A stretch of 64,000 nt of DNA from Cytobacillus luteolus (GTDB lineage: Bacteria > Bacillota > Bacilli > Bacillales > Bacillaceae_L): positions 62,001 to 126,000 of the forward strand of contig NZ_JAGGKM010000004.1 of assembly GCF_017873715.1 (NCBI RefSeq), given 5' to 3'. The notes below the pieces were generated by a model that worked only from the letters and a program-made list of their open reading frames with translations, had not been told where the DNA came from and did not search any database. This document shows positions 40,261 to 52,248 of this stretch, piece by piece (position 1 is the first letter of the stretch; every line of letters starts with the position of its first letter). The position numbers and the translations under genes were made by a program.

Positions 40261-40384
40261 GTTATTCGCTAGAATCCACTCGCTTTCCGCGGGCAGTCCG
40301 GGAGCCTCCTCGGCGCTAAGCGCCTGTGGGGTCTCCCGTTGACATGCTACTCCCGCAGGAGTCTCGTGGATTCTAGCGAATAAC
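40261..40384. repeat. Dispersed GC-rich palindromic element, copy 5 (between dnaK and dnaJ)
   Basis: Outer arms GTTATTCGCTAGAATCCAC / GTGGATTCTAGCGAATAAC are perfectly complementary. Core as in copy 4, with apical hairpin GGCGC-TAA-GCGCC and inner GGGAG/CTCCC. Inserted inside the chaperone operon. Confidence 0.92.
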
Positions 40385-40436
40385 TGAACATTGCACACTG
40401 GCCAACTTACTATTATGCGTAATACTAGTCTACCTG

Positions 40437-40477
40437 AAAAAAGTCAAAGCCAAGGCATGCCTGACTTCGACTTTTTT
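40437..40477 (-). terminator. Terminator-like hairpin after dnaK
   Basis: AAAAAAGTC / GACTTTTTT outer stem with inner GGCATGCC palindrome; T-run on the minus strand. It would reduce read-through from dnaK to dnaJ. Confidence 0.75.
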
Positions 40478-40497
40478 CTTCATGTATTTAGGAAAGT

Positions 40498-42336
<1,839 letters not shown>

Positions 42337-42381
42337 TTACCTCCTATTTAAGAAAAAAGTTTAATACGTTATGTAAACCTA

Positions 42382-42972
42382 TTATTGATTAACCTTGACC
42401 ATTGATGGACGAATCACTCGATCCTTCAATTTATAGCCCTTTTGGAATTGTTCAATAACTACTCCAGATTCATATTCTGAATCCTCAACTTGCATTACAG
42501 CCTGGTGTAATTGCGGATCAAATTGCTGTCCAACAGCATCAATGATTTCAACACCTTCATTCTTCAAGGCTTCGATTAAGCCACGGTAAACCATATCCAT
42601 ACCTTGCAGAAGGGTTTTCGTTTTTTCATCTTCAGCATCTATTTTCATTGCTCTTTCGAAGTTATCAATTGAAGATAACATATCTGAGATTAGGCTTTGT
42701 GCACGATATTTCTGAGCTGCCTCTTGATCTAAGCGAACTCGACGCTTATAATTCTCAAAATCAGCCTGCACTCGATATAATTTATTTTCATACTCTTGAA
42801 CTTTTTGTTCAAGGTCAGCGATTTTTTCATTGGCTTTCGTAAGCTCATCTTGTTCTTCATTATTTACAATAGTTTCATTTGAGGTTTCAGTTGATTCCAT
42901 TGTAGTATCCTGGGTTGTATTCATTTCTTCTTGGTTTGTTACTTCTTCTTTAATTGTATTTTCGTTAGCCAA
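42382..42972 (-). CDS. grpE: Nucleotide exchange factor GrpE
   Basis: Exchanges ADP on DnaK. 196 residues: acidic, low-complexity N-terminus, long coiled coil (~50-110) with [18 protein letters not shown], and C-terminal beta domain [17 protein letters not shown]. The start codon is TTG at 42970-42972 with a strong AGGGAGGTG upstream. Confidence 0.97.
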   Translation of the reverse strand: MANENTIKEEVTNQEEMNTTQDTTMESTETSNETIVNNEEQDELTKANEKIADLEQKVQEYENKLYRVQADFENYKRRVRLDQEAAQKYRAQSLISDMLSSIDNFERAMKIDAEDEKTKTLLQGMDMVYRGLIEALKNEGVEIIDAVGQQFDPQLHQAVMQVEDSEYESGVVIEQFQKGYKLKDRVIRPSMVKVNQ

Positions 42973-43039
42973 TTATTTCACCTCCCTTAAAAGTTTTAAT
43001 AGGTATTATAGTGATGTCCAAATTAGTAGATTATGTAGT

Positions 43040-43068
43040 TGTGAGGGAGAGTCCCCTACTCCCTTACA
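43040..43068 (-). promoter_or_regulatory. Stem-loop between hrcA and grpE
   Basis: Minus strand TGTAAGGGAG / CTCCCTCACA with a 9-base loop (one G-U pair). In B. subtilis the heat-shock mRNA is processed between hrcA and grpE; this stem could play that part. It lacks a T-run, so termination is unlikely. Confidence 0.55.
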
Positions 43069-43081
43069 AATATAGCCACTG

Positions 43082-44113
43082 TTATTCATTTTGATACAGT
43101 TTTGTTAAGACATTTGACAAATCAGTACTCAAGAGGCTTAGCAAACTTACAACACGTGAATATTCCATTCGTGTTGGGCCGAGTATGGCAATTGAACCTA
43201 ATTGTTCAGTTCCGACAGTATAGGTTGCAGTAATTAAACTACAGTTCTCCATTGCACTAACTCTATTTTCTCTGCCGATTTTTATACTTATACCTGTTTG
43301 ATTTGTTCGTAATAGCTCATAAAACTCTTTTTCCTGTTCAATCATCGTTAATAAAGAACGTATCTTTTTAATGTCGTTGAATTCAGGCTGACTTAACATA
43401 TTTGTCTTGCCACCAAAATAAACTCTCTCAGATGTTTGTAGATTAAATGTACCTGTCAACACATTCAATAAGCTGTCATAGTTATTAATATGAGATTTGA
43501 GTATGGTTGCTACCTCTTTGTAAATTTTATCGTTTAACTCAATGAGAGGAACACCAGTAAGACGCTCATTTAGAATGTTCACCATTTTTTCTATTTCACT
43601 AGGATTAATTGAACCTGGGAATGTGATGGTACGATTTTCTACATGACCTGTATCTGTAACGATGATTGCCACTGCGGTATCTCGATTAATAGGAATGATT
43701 TGCAGTTTTTTCACTCGATTCTCATTCACTTCTGGGCCAAGAACAATCGAAGTATAGCTTGTTAAGTCTGATAAAATTTGAGCAGACTTCTGTACCACTT
43801 TTTCCAACTCATAAATTCGTTCAGCAAAAATCGATTTTATTTCTTCTTTATCTTGTTTCGATACACTTTGCGGTGACAATAGATGATCTACATAATAACG
43901 GTAACCCTTCTCTGAAGGTACCCTTCCAGATGAACTATGAGTCTTCTCGATAAATCCTAACTCTTCTAGGTCAGCCATCTCATTACGAATTGTCGCAGAG
44001 CTAAAAGAGATCCCGTCTTTTTTCGACAATGATCTTGAACCTACTGGTTGGGCAGATTGTATAAAATCATCTATTATCACCTGAAGGATTAATAGCTGAC
44101 GATCTGTTAACAA
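43082..44113 (-). CDS. hrcA: Heat-inducible transcription repressor HrcA
   Basis: Represses class I heat-shock genes by binding CIRCE, its folding helped by GroE. 343 residues: N-terminal winged helix [27 protein letters not shown] with [20 protein letters not shown], then GAF-like and insert domains. Start is TTG at 44111-44113, with AGAGGTGATG upstream, the same as in B. subtilis HrcA. Confidence 0.97.
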   Translation of the reverse strand: MLTDRQLLILQVIIDDFIQSAQPVGSRSLSKKDGISFSSATIRNEMADLEELGFIEKTHSSSGRVPSEKGYRYYVDHLLSPQSVSKQDKEEIKSIFAERIYELEKVVQKSAQILSDLTSYTSIVLGPEVNENRVKKLQIIPINRDTAVAIIVTDTGHVENRTITFPGSINPSEIEKMVNILNERLTGVPLIELNDKIYKEVATILKSHINNYDSLLNVLTGTFNLQTSERVYFGGKTNMLSQPEFNDIKKIRSLLTMIEQEKEFYELLRTNQTGISIKIGRENRVSAMENCSLITATYTVGTEQLGSIAILGPTRMEYSRVVSLLSLLSTDLSNVLTKLYQNE

Positions 44114-44128
44114 GGAACATCACCTCTG

Positions 44129-44155
44129 TTAGCACTCTTTATAAGTGAGTGCTAA
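44129..44155. promoter_or_regulatory. CIRCE operator
   Basis: Perfect TTAGCACTC-N9-GAGTGCTAA, the HrcA binding site, in the hrcA leader 10 bases after the -10 box. Confidence 0.98.
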
Positions 44156-44165
44156 TTCTAATAAT

Positions 44166-44194
44166 AAGTTACCAAATACATACCACGATGTCAA
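44166..44194 (-). promoter_or_regulatory. SigA promoter of the hrcA operon
   Basis: Minus strand: -35 TTGACA (44189-44194), 17-base spacer, -10 TAACTT (44166-44171). Correct position relative to CIRCE. Confidence 0.85.
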
Positions 44195-44197
44195 CGA

Positions 44198-45340
44198 TTA
44201 GATTACACCTATAAATGCTTGAAATACTTCATTTCCGAGTAGCTTTCCAACTCTAGTTAAACGTAGCATTTCTTCTGTCTCTTCTAGTAAACCCTTATCC
44301 TTTTGTTCAGAAATTTGATGCCCGAAAATAGAATGGATACTTTTTCCATATTTCTTTTCAAACTTGTTTTTAGATATCCCTGCTGTTTTTCTTAACCCAA
44401 GAAAAAGCTCTTCTTCCATCTTTTCACTAACACTAACTTGATGGGTTTCGAGATAAGGAAAACCGGATTCCTCTATAAGAGACATGTATTTTTTTAATGG
44501 TCCTGCGTTTGCTACTCTTTGTCCATCTATATAACTATGGGCACCAGCACCAATGCCATAATATTCATCATTATTCCAGTAGGTAAGATTATGCTGACTC
44601 TCAAACCCTCTTTTTGAAAAGTTACTAATTTCATATTGAGCGTAACCGTGTTTTTCCATCTCATCCATTAATAACTCATACATTTCAGCCTCATTCTCTT
44701 GGCTAGGTAGTGTTAACCGTCCTTTTTGCATCAAGTTATAAAATACGGTCTTCGGTTCAATAATTAGTGAATAAGCAGAAAAATGATTCACCTCTAACCC
44801 AAAGGCTATTTCGAGTGTATGATAGAAACTTTCAATTGTTTGCCCAGGCAATGCGTAAATTAAATCCAGACTAATATTTTTAAACCCAACCTCTTTAGCT
44901 AATTCAATCGAACGAAGAACATCTTTATGTCGATGAGTTCTCCCAATCTTCTTCAGAAGTTCATCATCAAAAGTTTGTACTCCAAAACTAAGCCGATTAA
45001 CACCAAAATCTTTTAATAATTGCAGCTTTTCCTTTGATAAGTCTCCCGGGTTTGCTTCAAATGTATATTCAATTGCATCATTTACAGGTTTTAGATGCGT
45101 ATGGATGCTTTTTAAAAATAATTCCATTTGCTTCATATCTAGAACAGTGGGTGTTCCGCCACCTACAAAGATTGTATTCAGCCCAGTTGTAGGATGGGTC
45201 TCTAGAGTATTTTTCATTTCTATTGCCATTGATTGAAGGTACTCTTCGACAGGTTGTCCCTTTAGAAAAACCTTATTAAAATCACAATAATGACAAATTT
45301 GTTCACAAAATGGAATGTGTAAATAGGCTGCTTGTGCCAC
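44198..45340 (-). CDS. hemW: Heme chaperone HemW (radical SAM, HemN-like)
   Basis: Radical-SAM protein once called oxygen-independent coproporphyrinogen oxidase; HemW forms deliver heme. About 380 residues: CxxxCxxC cluster motif CEQICHYCDF, GGGTPT, and HNLTYWNNDEYYGIGAGAHS. I prefer GTG at 45338-45340 (MAQAAYLHIPFCE, matching B. subtilis); the open frame to 45424 includes the lepA terminator hairpin and is unlikely to be translated. Follows lepA, precedes hrcA, as usual. Confidence 0.92.
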   Translation of the reverse strand: MAQAAYLHIPFCEQICHYCDFNKVFLKGQPVEEYLQSMAIEMKNTLETHPTTGLNTIFVGGGTPTVLDMKQMELFLKSIHTHLKPVNDAIEYTFEANPGDLSKEKLQLLKDFGVNRLSFGVQTFDDELLKKIGRTHRHKDVLRSIELAKEVGFKNISLDLIYALPGQTIESFYHTLEIAFGLEVNHFSAYSLIIEPKTVFYNLMQKGRLTLPSQENEAEMYELLMDEMEKHGYAQYEISNFSKRGFESQHNLTYWNNDEYYGIGAGAHSYIDGQRVANAGPLKKYMSLIEESGFPYLETHQVSVSEKMEEELFLGLRKTAGISKNKFEKKYGKSIHSIFGHQISEQKDKGLLEETEEMLRLTRVGKLLGNEVFQAFIGVI

Positions 45341-45390
45341 AATATCACTACTTTCTATTACCCTTTTTGAACACTCATTATTAACACAAA

Positions 45391-45411
45391 TACCGCAGAA
45401 ATTCTGCGGTA
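45391..45411 (-). terminator. Hairpin after lepA
   Basis: TACCGCAGAA / TTCTGCGGTA stem with a 1-base centre, 18 bases after the lepA stop. The T-run is interrupted (ATTTGTGTT), so it may be a weak terminator or attenuator before hemW. Confidence 0.6.
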
Positions 45412-45428
45412 CTTGTTTAAACAAACTT

Positions 45429-47255
45429 TTATTTTGAATCGTCCATTTTTAGTACCGCCATAAATGCTTCCTGAGGTACTTCTACTGAACCTACTTGTTT
45501 CATACGTTTTTTACCTTCTTTTTGCTTATCAAGTAGTTTACGTTTACGAGAAATATCTCCACCATAACATTTAGCTAATACGTTTTTACGCATTGCTTTA
45601 ATGGTTGAACGAGCAATAATCTTTTGTCCAACAGCAGCTTGAATTGGCACTTCGAATTGTTGACGAGGAATTAAATCTTTGAGTTTTTCAACAATGATTT
45701 TCCCACGTTCATATGCAGAATCACGGTGAACAATGAATGATAAAGCATCCACTTTTTCAGCATTCAATAAAATATCCATCTTCACAAGTTTTGACTCCTT
45801 ATATCCAATTAGTTCATAGTCAAAGGAAGCATAACCCTTTGTACTAGATTTTAATTGATCAAAGAAATCGTACACTATTTCAGCTAATGGAATTTCGTAA
45901 ACAATTCTCACTCGGTTTTCATCAAGATATTGCATATCAATAAAGTTACCACGTTTCCCTTGACACAATTCCATAACAGCACCAACATAATCATTTGGTA
46001 CCATCATTGTTGCTTTTACATATGGTTCTTCAACACGATCAATTTTTTGCGGATCAGGCATATTATTAGGATTGTCGACTCTTAAATCCGAACCATCTGT
46101 TAAAAATACATTATATATTACACTTGGTGCAGTTGTAATTAAGTCAATCTTGAATTCACGTTCAATACGCTCCTGAATGATTTCCATGTGAAGTAGACCT
46201 AGGAAGCCACATCGGAAACCAAACCCTAATGCCTGGGATGTTTCAGGTTCAAACTGAAGAGCAGCATCATTTAATTCTAGTTTTTCAAGTGCTTCTCTTA
46301 AATCATTATATTTGGCTGTGTCGATAGGATATAGGCCGCAGAATACCATTGGATTCAACTTGCGGTAACCCGGAAGTGCTTCTGTTGCGCCATTTTTTGC
46401 ATTTGTTATTGTATCACCAACACGCGTATCTCCAACATTCTTAATCGATGCAGTAAGGAATCCTACGTCTCCAACAGTAAGTTCCTTCAACATTGTAGCC
46501 TTCGGAGTAAATACACCGACCTCTGCCACTTCGAATTCTTTTCCTGTTGCCATCATTCTAATTTTATCGCCGACCTTTACAGTTCCTTCGACGACACGGA
46601 TATAGGCAACAACCCCACGATATGCATCGTAAAGAGAATCAAAGATTAGCGCCTTTAATGGTCCTCCCGGATCCCCTTGTGGGGCAGGAACTTTTTGGAC
46701 AACCTGCTCTAGAATTTCTTCAATTCCGATCCCCGCTTTTGCAGAAGTTAAGACTGCTTCTGACGCATCTAACCCAATTACATCCTCAATTTCTTGTCTT
46801 ACACGTTCCGGATCAGCACTTGGTAAGTCAATTTTATTAATGATTGGTAAAATTTCTAAGTCATTATCTAATGCCAAATAAACGTTTGCTAACGTCTGTG
46901 CCTCAATTCCTTGTGCAGCATCAACAACAAGGACTGCCCCTTCACATGCTGCAAGACTTCTTGAAACCTCATATGTGAAGTCTACGTGGCCTGGTGTATC
47001 GATTAAATGGAATATATACTCTTCTCCGTCCTTAGCTTTATACTTCAGCTGAACAGCATTTAGCTTAATGGTGATTCCTCTTTCACGTTCAAGGTCCATT
47101 GAATCTAACAACTGATCTTTCATCTCACGTTGAGTAAGAGCGGATGTTTTTTCTAATATCCGATCTGCCAGTGTAGACTTTCCATGATCTATGTGGGCAA
47201 TAATTGAAAAGTTTCTTATCTTAGTTTGTCGTTTTAGTCTATCTTCTCTGTTCAT
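45429..47255 (-). CDS. lepA: Elongation factor 4 (LepA)
   Basis: Ribosomal GTPase implicated in back-translocation and ribosome biogenesis under stress. 608 residues from [20 protein letters not shown] (ATG at 47253-47255, GGAGTGAAT upstream; a GTG at 47264 sits too near the site). G1 [10 protein letters not shown]3 DTPGHVDF, G4 NKIDLP; EF-G-like domains II, III, V and the LepA-specific C-terminus with [17 protein letters not shown]. Confidence 0.97.
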   Translation of the reverse strand: MNREDRLKRQTKIRNFSIIAHIDHGKSTLADRILEKTSALTQREMKDQLLDSMDLERERGITIKLNAVQLKYKAKDGEEYIFHLIDTPGHVDFTYEVSRSLAACEGAVLVVDAAQGIEAQTLANVYLALDNDLEILPIINKIDLPSADPERVRQEIEDVIGLDASEAVLTSAKAGIGIEEILEQVVQKVPAPQGDPGGPLKALIFDSLYDAYRGVVAYIRVVEGTVKVGDKIRMMATGKEFEVAEVGVFTPKATMLKELTVGDVGFLTASIKNVGDTRVGDTITNAKNGATEALPGYRKLNPMVFCGLYPIDTAKYNDLREALEKLELNDAALQFEPETSQALGFGFRCGFLGLLHMEIIQERIEREFKIDLITTAPSVIYNVFLTDGSDLRVDNPNNMPDPQKIDRVEEPYVKATMMVPNDYVGAVMELCQGKRGNFIDMQYLDENRVRIVYEIPLAEIVYDFFDQLKSSTKGYASFDYELIGYKESKLVKMDILLNAEKVDALSFIVHRDSAYERGKIIVEKLKDLIPRQQFEVPIQAAVGQKIIARSTIKAMRKNVLAKCYGGDISRKRKLLDKQKEGKKRMKQVGSVEVPQEAFMAVLKMDDSK

Positions 47256-47363
47256 TCTATTCACTCCTACTATTCTAAGGCGAGCTATCTTAGAAAAAAA
47301 CCTAAAATATCATGACATAAATTATATCAATAGATACCCTATTATTCAATTACAAGAAAAAAA

Positions 47364-47393
47364 AGAGAACCTCATTCATTCTCTAGGCTCTCT
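47364..47393 (-). terminator. Terminator after yqxA
   Basis: AGAGAgCC / GGtTCTCT stem, with a T8 run on the minus strand. Confidence 0.75.
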
Positions 47394-47399
47394 ACTCTA

Positions 47400-47756
47400 T
47401 TATATTTTTTCTAGAACTCCACTTATAACACTAGACAGAATAAGGAAAATTTTCTCGAAAACTAACCCTACACCTTCTGCTAACTTCTTTCCTAAAGTGG
47501 AAAAGAAGTTAAAGGCTCCTGATTGTTCTAATTTTCTCTGCTTTTCATCAATATCATGACTTGTTACCTTTCTACCCAACACCGAGGCTTCAACCGCCCC
47601 TGTCTCATCATCAGAAAAGTGAAATGCTCCCTGAAGAGAAGGGTCATTATGACCCCTCATTTTCTTCATACCATCATTAGCCTGTTGCATTCCTAGTAAG
47701 ACTCCGAATAAAAGAATTGTTGTAATAAAAAAACACTTCATCATGAATTTAATCAT
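47400..47756 (-). CDS. yqxA: DUF3679 protein YqxA
   Basis: 118 residues: one N-terminal membrane helix (about 4-24) followed by the conserved GVLLGMQQANDGMKKMRG, acidic middle and amphipathic C-terminus. Lies directly after spoIIP (29 bases), as in B. subtilis; perhaps cotranscribed in sporulation. Function unknown. Confidence 0.85.
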   Translation of the reverse strand: MIKFMMKCFFITTILLFGVLLGMQQANDGMKKMRGHNDPSLQGAFHFSDDETGAVEASVLGRKVTSHDIDEKQRKLEQSGAFNFFSTLGKKLAEGVGLVFEKIFLILSSVISGVLEKI

Positions 47757-47785
47757 TGAAATTACCCCTCAGGTTAGGTTTATTA

Positions 47786-48997
47786 CTATTGTTTATTCTT
47801 CGCTTCGTCTGTTGAAGCATTGACTTTTTCAGCCTGCCAATAGTGTTCTGCCAGTACCTCTGCAAATGCTTTTGCCGTTCTTCTAAGTTCATCAAAGTTA
47901 TTATCGACTCCGCCAAATTCTACTAACATTGCATTCGCTGATAGTTCTTGATTGTAACGTCCGTTAAAGCCACTTCCACCTTGTTTTAAAATCCCTCGAC
48001 TTAAACCTGGATACTTGCTTTTTAATTGATTATGCAATTCTGTTGCTAGCTTTAAGTTCTTTTCAAAGTTAGCATTATCATCACCAATGACAAAAGCAAT
48101 TTTCGCATAATTGTTACCATTTATTGTAACCGTCGTATCTTCTCTACGATTCGCATCACGATGAATATCAATAAAGTAGTTTAAATGACTATTACTAGCC
48201 ATAGCACTCTTAACAATTTGACCTGATGCTTTATAGGATTGGCTCCACTTAAAACCATTTTCCTTTAGGTATACAGGCATATTCGTTGTGTTTACTTCTG
48301 AACCTATTCCTAATGTTTTTAACTCTTCACCCAGCATTTCTCCAACTTTTGTTACATTTACCTTAGAGTGAGTTGCATTATTGGCATTATTTGTATCAAC
48401 ACCTTTTAAGTGCGGAAAATAGGATTCATAAGAGTGAGTATGATAGATAAATGCTACCTTTTTATCCCCTGTCGTTAATGTAGGTGGAGGAACCGGCTTT
48501 TCTTGGGTTGGCTTGTCCAATTGTCCTAAATTCTGAGTAGCCGCCTCACGTTCAGCAAGTAAAACCTCTAATGGAGGAGCTGACTCAATCGGCATGTTTG
48601 TATAATTTGTTCCCTCGCCAGCAACAAGAATTTCACCGTCGAAGAAGGAGAAACCAGGAAGTTCTCTCCCTAGGAGACTTCTCGGATCATTTGTGTCAAT
48701 GCTTGTTGTTGCCTGGAACAGGACCGAGGAATAGTTAGGCTGGACACTATTCTCTGGTAACCCTTGTGTAAAATAGCGATTCTCGTAGCCCAATAAATGT
48801 ATTAACGATTCGCCAGATATATGTGTTGCAATTCCATTAATAGAAGAAGATGCTATGCGGTATTGTGGTTTTAATGATGTCAAAATACCTGAAAGTAAAA
48901 ACATCATCATTAATCCTATAATTAGTAGTACAATTCCTTTTTTGATGCTTGTCCCATGAACTGTTACCATTAATCCGTGTGCTCTAGTATTTCTCAT
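47786..48997 (-). CDS. spoIIP: Stage II sporulation protein P (amidase/endopeptidase)
   Basis: Works with SpoIID and SpoIIM to degrade peptidoglycan during forespore engulfment. 403 residues: N-terminal anchor helix (~20-41), then a periplasmic-side zinc amidase-like domain with FIYHTHSYESYFP, FIDIHRDANRRE and VEFGGVDNNFDE, typical of the active site. GGAGGGAAG before the ATG. A SigE-like promoter lies just upstream, fitting the mother-cell role. Confidence 0.95.
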   Translation of the reverse strand: MRNTRAHGLMVTVHGTSIKKGIVLLIIGLMMMFLLSGILTSLKPQYRIASSSINGIATHISGESLIHLLGYENRYFTQGLPENSVQPNYSSVLFQATTSIDTNDPRSLLGRELPGFSFFDGEILVAGEGTNYTNMPIESAPPLEVLLAEREAATQNLGQLDKPTQEKPVPPPTLTTGDKKVAFIYHTHSYESYFPHLKGVDTNNANNATHSKVNVTKVGEMLGEELKTLGIGSEVNTTNMPVYLKENGFKWSQSYKASGQIVKSAMASNSHLNYFIDIHRDANRREDTTVTINGNNYAKIAFVIGDDNANFEKNLKLATELHNQLKSKYPGLSRGILKQGGSGFNGRYNQELSANAMLVEFGGVDNNFDELRRTAKAFAEVLAEHYWQAEKVNASTDEAKNKQ

Positions 48998-49028
48998 CGT
49001 ATCTTCCCTCCATAGCTTGTCTACTAGG

Positions 49029-49057
49029 AGGGTATGATAGAGTTTGGATTAATAGAA
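49029..49057 (-). promoter_or_regulatory. SigE-like promoter of spoIIP
   Basis: Minus strand -35 TTCTATT (49051-49057), 14-base spacer, -10 CATACCCT (49029-49036), similar to the SigE consensus (TATT end of -35, CATA at -10). spoIIP is SigE-controlled in B. subtilis. Confidence 0.6.
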
Positions 49058-49142
49058 CAACATTTTAAAAACTAGACTCCCTAAACTATGTTGTTAATTT
49101 TCGTTACAGGACAATCAACACTGCTCTTTACATAGCTCAAAA

Positions 49143-50279
49143 CTAATGGGTGTAAGCTCCGTAGTTGTCATCGTTTACTTGGTTGTGGAGAGCTTCGTTT
49201 AGGCCACCCGCTATGACATTGGCCATATCTTCTATGAACACATCTACTTCTTTAGGGGTTACCATGAGGTTATGACCTAATGGTGAAAGAACTTCATGGA
49301 TGAGTCTTCTTTTTTCATCATCTTCTAAACCACCAATGATACCCATAAAGGTTTTTCGATCCTCTTCAGCCGGGAGGTCCTCATCTGTTAAGGTCCTTTT
49401 TTCACCAAAAGACAGTCCAGCAGGAGTTAACGCCCTTGAAGGTCTTCCACCTTCTCTCATTTCTCTACCAAAATGCTTTAAGATAAAATCAATAGTGTCG
49501 CTAGTAATACTAACAGCATCGACTACAGTAGGGATTCCAATTGCAATTACAGGAATGCCTAATGTTTCTTGACTAAGTTCTTTTCTCTTATTACCAACAC
49601 CAGAACCCGGATGTATGCCCGTATCAGAAATCTGAATGGTAGAATTGACACGTTCAATCGACCTTGAAGCAAGTGCATCAATAGCAATAACAAAATCAGG
49701 CTTGGATTTCTCTATAACTCCGTGAATAATGTCACTTGTTTCAATTCCGGTTAGTCCCATTACTCCAGGGGCAATTGCACTAACAGACCTAAAACCTTCT
49801 TGTACATTTTCTGGTTGAAGACTGAATAAGTGCCTTGTAACTAGTAAATTTTCAACTGCAATTGGTCCAAGCGCATCCGGTGTTACATTCCAGTTACCTA
49901 ATCCCACAACAAGACAACTTGCGTCTTCTTTAATAGATAAGTTTTTCATAAACTGACTAAACTCTTTGGCAAAGACCTTTTGAACTTTCTCTTGTAACTC
50001 TGTATCCTGTTGACGAATACCCTGTACCTCTAAAGTTAAGTAGTTACCTTTTTTCTTACCTATTGATTTTGCGCCATCTTCAGTTATTTCTACAGAGGAA
50101 ATTTTAATGCCATTATCTTCTCGTTCTTTGATGATTACACCCTCAATATCTGTAGAAACGGTTTGTTTAGAAGCTTCTTTAGATTTGTTTCTTTCTTCAA
50201 CCGCCATTTCACGAGCTTCTACTGCCAAATCGGTACGAACCGAATACATACTAAGATCTAATGATTCTCCCACTTCCAT
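49143..50279 (-). CDS. gpr: Germination protease Gpr (spore protease)
   Basis: Degrades small acid-soluble spore proteins at germination; made as a zymogen. 378 residues; the pro-peptide cleavage site is likely after R15 in [13 protein letters not shown]. Catalytic region [17 protein letters not shown] and [22 protein letters not shown] are conserved. The ATG at 50279 is very near the AGGAGGTA site; the GTG two codons on is an alternative. A SigG-like promoter lies upstream. Confidence 0.95.
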   Translation of the reverse strand: MEVGESLDLSMYSVRTDLAVEAREMAVEERNKSKEASKQTVSTDIEGVIIKEREDNGIKISSVEITEDGAKSIGKKKGNYLTLEVQGIRQQDTELQEKVQKVFAKEFSQFMKNLSIKEDASCLVVGLGNWNVTPDALGPIAVENLLVTRHLFSLQPENVQEGFRSVSAIAPGVMGLTGIETSDIIHGVIEKSKPDFVIAIDALASRSIERVNSTIQISDTGIHPGSGVGNKRKELSQETLGIPVIAIGIPTVVDAVSITSDTIDFILKHFGREMREGGRPSRALTPAGLSFGEKRTLTDEDLPAEEDRKTFMGIIGGLEDDEKRRLIHEVLSPLGHNLMVTPKEVDVFIEDMANVIAGGLNEALHNQVNDDNYGAYTH

Positions 50280-50303
50280 TACCTCCTAAATAAAAACAAA
50301 TGA

Positions 50304-50334
50304 TAGTTTGATGGTAAGTTTTGATATAACATGC
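50304..50334 (-). promoter_or_regulatory. SigG-like (forespore) promoter of gpr
   Basis: Minus strand GCATGT (50329-50334), 18-base spacer, CAAACTA (50304-50310), resembling GMATA-N18-CATACTA. gpr is forespore expressed in B. subtilis. Confidence 0.5.
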
Positions 50335-50430
50335 ATATTTTCCCTATTATTATCCACTTATTTATTATCATTACCTTTTGCAGTGTCATTCATTCATGAA
50401 TAGGTGAAAAGTCAAATCCTAAGAATTGTA

Positions 50431-50459
50431 TTGCAATCTTTACTATGGTTTGATAGAAT
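50431..50459 (+). promoter_or_regulatory. SigA promoter of rpsT
   Basis: -35 TTGCAA (50431-50436), 17-base spacer, -10 TAGAAT (50454-50459). About 110-base leader with an ATCGAG/CTCGAT hairpin (50529-50550) just before the ribosome site. Confidence 0.65.
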
Positions 50460-50571
50460 ATCATTTGTTCAATCAGAATTTCTTTGTGGAATTTTGACCC
50501 TAAAAATGAGTATGATTGTAACTGAAAGATCGAGATCATATAACCTCGATACGTCTAGGAGGTGAAAGTAC

Positions 50572-50838
50572 ATGGCAAACATTAAATCTGCGATTAAACG
50601 TGCAAAAACTAGTGAAGAGCGTCGCGCTCACAACGCTACAATCAAATCTGCAATGCGTACTGCTGTTAAGAGCTTCGAAGCAACTGTTACTAACAACGAT
50701 GCTGAAAATGCAAAAGCAGCTTACTTAGAAGCAGCTAAAAAACTTGATAAAGCAGCTCGTAAAGGACTTATTCATAAAAACGTTGCTAGCCGCCAAAAAT
50801 CACGCTTAGCAAAAAAATTGAATGAAGTTACTGCTTAA
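50572..50838 (+). CDS. rpsT: Ribosomal protein bS20
   Basis: 88 residues, highly basic: [21 protein letters not shown] to [17 protein letters not shown]. 30S assembly protein. TAGGAGGTG before the ATG. Codon use is strongly ribosomal, e.g. many GCT/CGT/AAA. Monocistronic with its own terminator. Confidence 0.98.
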   Translation: MANIKSAIKRAKTSEERRAHNATIKSAMRTAVKSFEATVTNNDAENAKAAYLEAAKKLDKAARKGLIHKNVASRQKSRLAKKLNEVTA

Positions 50839-50845
50839 TTACTTT

Positions 50846-50881
50846 AAGGTATTTGTTTGAGGTCTCTTGAACGGATACCTT
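50846..50881 (+). terminator. Terminator of rpsT
   Basis: AAGGTAT / ATACCTT stem with a 22-base loop, then TTATTTTTT. Confidence 0.65.
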
Positions 50882-50898
50882 TTATTTTTTACAAAACA

Positions 50899-50923
50899 AA
50901 AAAAGCGGCAATGCCGCTTTTTT
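50899..50923. terminator. Terminator of holA
   Basis: AAAAAAGCGGC / GCCGCTTTTTT stem, 3-base loop; U-run on either strand, so it can also back up rpsT termination. Confidence 0.88.
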
Positions 50924-51938
50924 AATTGTTTAATTTCATGAGGAATAATTCAACTGCAAGTTTCTTGTCTATTTTTCCATTTTTTATTTCGTAATCCATT
51001 TCTGCCAAATGATTAACCAAACCCATGAGATGTTCATTGCTAAAAAGGTTTGATTGTCCTGCTGCTAACTTCACTCTATAAGGATGAACTTTAAGCATGC
51101 CAGCAATTTGCTGCTGACCATAACCCTGTCGTACCAACTCTTTAACCTGATAAATCATCCGGAATTGAGTTGCCAACAAAGAAAGAATTTTAATAGGTTC
51201 CTCATTATTTTTTAGTAAATCATAAAAAATCCGAAATGCCTCTTCTAATTTCCTATGTACTGCTTTATCTATCAATTCAAATATATTTTGTTCAAGCGTC
51301 CTTGCCACGAGGAGGTTCACTGTTTCTTGTGTAATATCACCCTCTGGGCCTACATACAAAGAAAGTTTATCTATTTCTTTTGAAATTAGCATTAAATTCG
51401 GGCCTGTCAATTGCATGAGTAGTTTTGCAGCATGGTCTTCAAATGTAACTTGAAACATTGCTGCTCGGTTACCAATCCATTTTATTAGATCTTTTTCCTC
51501 TAATGCATTAACCTCTAAAACCTCTGCATGTTGTTTTAGTAACTTTGTTATCTTTTTCCGCTCATCAAGTTTTTCATAAGGTGCTATAAAAACAATAACT
51601 GAATATGGTGCAGGTTGAAGTATATATTTTTCTAATCTTTCAAGAGAATGTTCAACTTTTTCTTTGCCCTTTTCAGCAGTTAAAAAGTAGGGTTTTTTTA
51701 ACACAATCATTCTTTTTTCTCCCATAAAGGGTAAGGTTTCGGCATCTTCTAACGCTACTTCAATTGGGGTTTCTTCTAAGTCATAGATGGCATAGTTGAA
51801 ATCTTTTTCATGTTCTTCCAATAATTCACTTGTTAGCATTTCTTTCAATTCGTTTATTAAAAACGTTTCAGTTCCATAAAATAAATACATTGAACTGATT
51901 TGCTTATTTTTTATTTTTTTCCTTATTACTTCAGTCAT
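50922..51938 (-). CDS. holA: DNA polymerase III delta subunit
   Basis: Clamp-loader wrench subunit that opens the beta clamp. 338 residues from MTEVIRKKIKNKQISSMYLF (ATG at 51936-51938, GGGAGAGC upstream). HolA-type AAA+ fold without a functional P-loop (YLFYGTETFLINEL), DLEETPIEVALEDAETLPFMGEKRMI, and the C-terminal collar domain. Usual partner position next to comEC. Confidence 0.93.
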   Translation of the reverse strand: MTEVIRKKIKNKQISSMYLFYGTETFLINELKEMLTSELLEEHEKDFNYAIYDLEETPIEVALEDAETLPFMGEKRMIVLKKPYFLTAEKGKEKVEHSLERLEKYILQPAPYSVIVFIAPYEKLDERKKITKLLKQHAEVLEVNALEEKDLIKWIGNRAAMFQVTFEDHAAKLLMQLTGPNLMLISKEIDKLSLYVGPEGDITQETVNLLVARTLEQNIFELIDKAVHRKLEEAFRIFYDLLKNNEEPIKILSLLATQFRMIYQVKELVRQGYGQQQIAGMLKVHPYRVKLAAGQSNLFSNEHLMGLVNHLAEMDYEIKNGKIDKKLAVELFLMKLNN

Positions 51939-52248
51939 AATCGCTCTCCCATACAACTTCCTAACATATAGTTACTCTTATCGTAATGGGAAAAATATGT
52001 TTTATCAAGCATTCTAAAAAATAAGTAAGGGGATTTGCCATTATGACAATCCCCTATATCTATGTTGAACGCTAACATCCAAGCCCTAGGTTACTTAGAA
52101 GTTAACGAGAATATCTTGTTTTTATCTTCTCCTTAAAAAATTGAACTATTTGTGTCAAGTGTTGTCAGGTAAGGAAATCAAATAAAGAGGATGTAGATTT
52201 TTTTATTATTTTAACGTATACTATATGGTGAAATAGGAGGGGTACAAA

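Noticed and set aside
45340-45424. N-terminal extension of hemW encoding CxxC-like residues (FCGICVNNEC)
   Set aside because: The segment coincides with the lepA terminator-like hairpin, begins with TTG without a ribosome site, and B. subtilis HemW starts at the AYIHIPFCE level. The cysteines are probably chance.
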